Positions 62,046-64,000 of a DNA stretch of 64,000 nucleotides are shown here, one piece after another (the stretch's first letter is position 1; each line of letters opens with the position of its first letter). The position numbers and the translations under genes were made by a program. Under the pieces are notes generated by a model. That model did not search any database. It worked only from the letters and a program-made list of their open reading frames with translations, and was not told the DNA's origin. The stretch spans positions 1 through 64,000 of the forward strand of contig JAPKCM010000009.1 in NCBI GenBank assembly GCA_028822935.1. Direction: 5' to 3'. Source of the DNA: Akkermansiaceae bacterium (lineage in GTDB: Bacteria > Verrucomicrobiota > Verrucomicrobiia > Verrucomicrobiales > Akkermansiaceae).

Positions 62046-62320
62046 ATACTTCTCCGAATCAAGATCACCCCAAATGCCTCGCGCAATGGCGTGATCAGTT
62101 GGGAGAAAAATCCAGACGCAGGACGACTTTTCAAGGCCCCATTCAAGCCCCTCCCATCGACGGCAAAGCCAATAAAGCGCTCACCGTCTTTCTTGCCAAA
62201 GAACTTAGACTTCCGAAGCCGCAGGTGACCTTAAAAAAAGGTCAGACGTCGCGCATTAAAACCATCGAACTTCCAGATGGGACGACGCTCCCTACTTCTT
62301 CGCAGGCGGCTTCTCAATAA
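62046..62320 (+). pseudogene. DUF167/YggU family gene with frameshift and no standard start
   Basis: The first part reads LLRIKITPNASRNGVISWEKNPDAGRLFKA in the pgi frame. The family core IQAPPIDGKANKALTVFLAKEL and GQTSRIKTIELPDG continues in another frame. The switch lies at the CCCC run 62137-62140; five C's would join both into one normal YggU-type protein of about 90 residues. The only start-like codon is ATA at 62046. The 3' end overlaps the convergent gene by 29 bases. The function of DUF167 proteins is poorly known. Confidence 0.7.
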
Positions 62321-62966
62321 CTAAAGGCACCACCGTTGGAACCTCCGGATCTTCGACTTTTTCTTCCTCAGGAGCTTCAGTCTCGTCATCTTCTTCATCT
62401 TTTTCATCGTCATCCTCTAATACAAGTTCAGCCAAAGCCACGTTCGTAACAGCCAGGCAAAGAAGGTTATAGTTATGATTCAGCACTGCGGGAAAGGTCA
62501 CCCGCCCCGGCTCACGAATGTTCTCGCGAAGAATCTTCGCGGATAGATTGGCAAGGAGTTCCGCACCCACTTTTGCGGCTCGATCCAGCCCCGCAACATT
62601 CGCGCCAAGTTTGCCAGTTCCGGCAATGAGATCACTCGTTACTCGCTTTCCCTGAAGAGCCAGCGAACTCCGCGCCGACTCCACCGTTCCGTCTGGAGCA
62701 AAAGTCACTTCTAAACTCGCATGATCATCGCTCGCAAAGACACCGCGAAGATGATCAACCCGCAGCGAGACAAAAACACCACCATTCACCATCGGAGTGA
62801 TTTCTGGCCTCCACGTTCGATAGATACTCCCGGATCGTTCAAACTCGGCATATTTTCCTTTATCATTCCATCCCCCGAGGGACTTTCCAAATTTGTCGAT
62901 ATGAACAATTGGAGAAGCGGTGGCCAGGCCGGCAGCGAGGCAGAAGATCGAAAAGAGGCGTTTCAT
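62292..62966 (-). CDS. Exported hypothetical protein with acidic tail
   Basis: 224 residues with a signal peptide (LFSIFCLAAGLATAS). The central part (SLRVDHLRGVFASDDHASLEVTFAPDGTV) is beta-rich and unrecognised. The last 50 residues are strongly acidic (DDDEKDEEDDETEAPEEEK) followed by a Pro/Val end, similar in style to the acidic tail of the PBP2 gene product. Periplasmic or surface location is inferred. It is convergent with the DUF167 gene. Confidence 0.7.
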   Translation of the reverse strand: MKRLFSIFCLAAGLATASPIVHIDKFGKSLGGWNDKGKYAEFERSGSIYRTWRPEITPMVNGGVFVSLRVDHLRGVFASDDHASLEVTFAPDGTVESARSSLALQGKRVTSDLIAGTGKLGANVAGLDRAAKVGAELLANLSAKILRENIREPGRVTFPAVLNHNYNLLCLAVTNVALAELVLEDDDEKDEEDDETEAPEEEKVEDPEVPTVVPLVIEKPPAKK

Positions 62967-63044
62967 AGCGCTGGTTTTTTAGCTGATACGAGAAAAGAGC
63001 ACGGTTTATTCACCCAATAAGCGAATCAGTTCCAATTCTTGCCT

Positions 63045-63078
63045 CAAAAAAAACCGCCGTATCCGAAGACTCGACGGC
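63045..63078 (-). terminator. Rho-independent terminator after the Gfo/Idh gene
   Basis: On the minus strand GCCGT and ACGGC pair around a stem extended by GTC/GAT and capped by TTCG, followed by eight T's. It lies 24 bases downstream of the oxidoreductase stop. Confidence 0.8.
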
Positions 63079-63101
63079 TCTTGCAAGTTTGAAGCCCTCT
63101 T

Positions 63102-64000
63102 TTACTCCTCGAGCTTGGTCCAAGCCGCGTTGTTTTTGGAGGAATCGACACAAGCCTTGATGAAAGCCATGCCCGCTACGCCATCATCGACCGTGGGATA
63201 GTCGTAGCCCCCCTCAGGCGGCTCATTACCATCGATCTTGTCAGAAATCGCCGCAGCCGCAGCGAGATAGACATTGGCAAAAGCCTCAATAAACCCTTCG
63301 GGATGCGCAAAGGGCGTCCGCGAATTCGCCTGCGCCGCTGCCCCAAGGTAGTCGTTTCCACGACGATAGGTTTTACGAGGCGCATTGGCAAACTTCACGA
63401 CGAGATCGTTTGGCTCTTCCTGGTGCCACTCAAGCGACGCCTTCGTGCCATAGACACGAATGTTGAGGTTGTTCTCGTCTCCGTTGGAAATCTGAGAAGC
63501 ATAAATGATCCCCTTCACCCCGCCCTCGAAACGAACAAGACAGTTCCCATCATCATCAAGTTCACGACCCGGAATGAAGGCAGTGAGTTCGGCTGCCAGT
63601 TCTTCGATTTCGAGATCTGTGATGTATTTCACGAGATTGTGAGCGTGAGTACCAATATCGCCGATACAGTTCGAGGAACCGGCAATCTTAGGATCAGCAC
63701 GCCAATTCGCAATCTTACTCGAGCCCTCGCCTTCGACATCGCCCACCGCATACCCCTGAGGATACTCGGCCACAATCTTGAGGATGCGGCCCAGCTCGCC
63801 ATCAGCGACCATGCGCTTCGCTTCCTTCACCATCGGGTAGCCCGTGTAGTTGTGCGTGAGCGCGAAGATGACATCGCCCTTCTTCACCAACTCCTGCAGC
63901 TCTTTCCCCTGTTCCATATTAAGCGCGAGAGGCTTGTCACAGATGACGTTAATCCCTGCTTCCAGGAAGGTCTTCGCCACATCGAAGTGGAGATGATTCT
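63102..64000 (-). CDS. Gfo/Idh/MocA family oxidoreductase (5' end outside the window)
   Basis: About 299 residues are visible. The frame is open to the window edge and reads NHLHFDVAKTFLEAGINVICDKPLAL, so the N-terminal nucleotide-binding half lies beyond 64000. DKP is the family's (E/D)KP motif. CIGDIGTHAHNLVKYI is the C-terminal dimerisation/substrate motif with conserved Asp and His. Such enzymes oxidise sugars or sugar derivatives with NAD(P); the substrate is unknown. The ORF-track start at 63980 is an internal GTG, not the real start. Confidence 0.92.
   Translation of the reverse strand, partial: NHLHFDVAKTFLEAGINVICDKPLALNMEQGKELQELVKKGDVIFALTHNYTGYPMVKEAKRMVADGELGRILKIVAEYPQGYAVGDVEGEGSSKIANWRADPKIAGSSNCIGDIGTHAHNLVKYITDLEIEELAAELTAFIPGRELDDDGNCLVRFEGGVKGIIYASQISNGDENNLNIRVYGTKASLEWHQEEPNDLVVKFANAPRKTYRRGNDYLGAAAQANSRTPFAHPEGFIEAFANVYLAAAAAISDKIDGNEPPEGGYDYPTVDDGVAGMAFIKACVDSSKNNAAWTKLEE

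Overview
The window looks like a chromosomal segment of a Verrucomicrobiota bacterium, probably order Verrucomicrobiales. This is inferred from family content: a PVC-type haem protein with a CxxCH motif, a DUF1501 protein, a type I sulfatase, a Gfo/Idh/MocA oxidoreductase, a protein ending in a PEP-CTERM anchor, and a very large lamin-tail/CotH-like secreted protein. The cell is Gram-negative in plan: TamA/TamB-like outer-membrane assembly, ExbB/ExbD/TonB, PqiA/B/C-type lipid transport, PBP2 and RodA. No taxonomic marker such as 16S rRNA lies in the window.

Layout. 1-4.4 kb (minus): SDR, DUF6941 protein, PBP2, and a lipoprotein gene broken by an in-frame TGA, with a cytochrome c remnant beyond it. 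4.6-11.5 kb (plus): RRM protein with Asn-Arg repeats, miaA, tamB-like and BamA/TamA-like genes. 11.5-15.4 kb: a CAU tRNA, a broken integrase and a tRNA half, then a membrane protein/GTPase pair (DUF2868/DUF3482). 15.5-19.5 kb: methionine synthase split into two genes. 19.5-24.7 kb: PQQ-type propeller, small zinc ribbon, secreted Cys/His protein, SpoU methyltransferase, exported Ni-SOD, and a broken DUF1501 gene. 25-34 kb (plus): DEDDh exonuclease-aroB, MBL hydrolase, P1-head-like protein, M23 peptidase, RidA, mnmH, TatD, PVC haem protein. 34-40 kb (minus): MglA-like GTPase pair, tonB-exbB-exbD-def, rodA. 40-46 kb (plus): pqiA-pqiA-pqiB-pqiC, selO. 46-55 kb: sulfatase, then LamG, lamin-tail/CotH and PEP-CTERM proteins. 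55-60 kb (minus): hemX/ccsA-like, hemA, hemC, cobA-hemD. 60-64 kb: apt, pgi, a frameshifted DUF167 gene, and a Gfo/Idh gene that runs off the window.

Many genes form tight translationally coupled operons with ATGA-type overlaps: tamB/tamA, DUF2868/DUF3482, exonuclease/aroB, pqiA/pqiB, exbD/def and hemA/hemC/cobA-hemD. They cover envelope building, tetrapyrrole synthesis, methionine/B12 metabolism and tRNA modification.

The most striking feature is hidden between the intact genes. Spaces that look intergenic, or that hold only a truncated ORF in the supplied track, contain recognisable genes with one or two lesions. These are three in-frame TGAs at plausible tryptophan positions, one in-frame TAA with an internal deletion, two single-base frameshifts, two missing start codons (ATT, ATA), and remnants of an integrase, an HsdR-like protein and a cytochrome c. 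The core genes around them are intact. This fits recent decay of accessory genes better than random sequencing error, but raw reads are needed to settle it. I did not find a convincing undescribed multi-gene system. The best candidates for follow-up are the DUF2868/DUF3482 pair, the MglA-like GTPase with its proline-rich partner, and the exported Ni-SOD.
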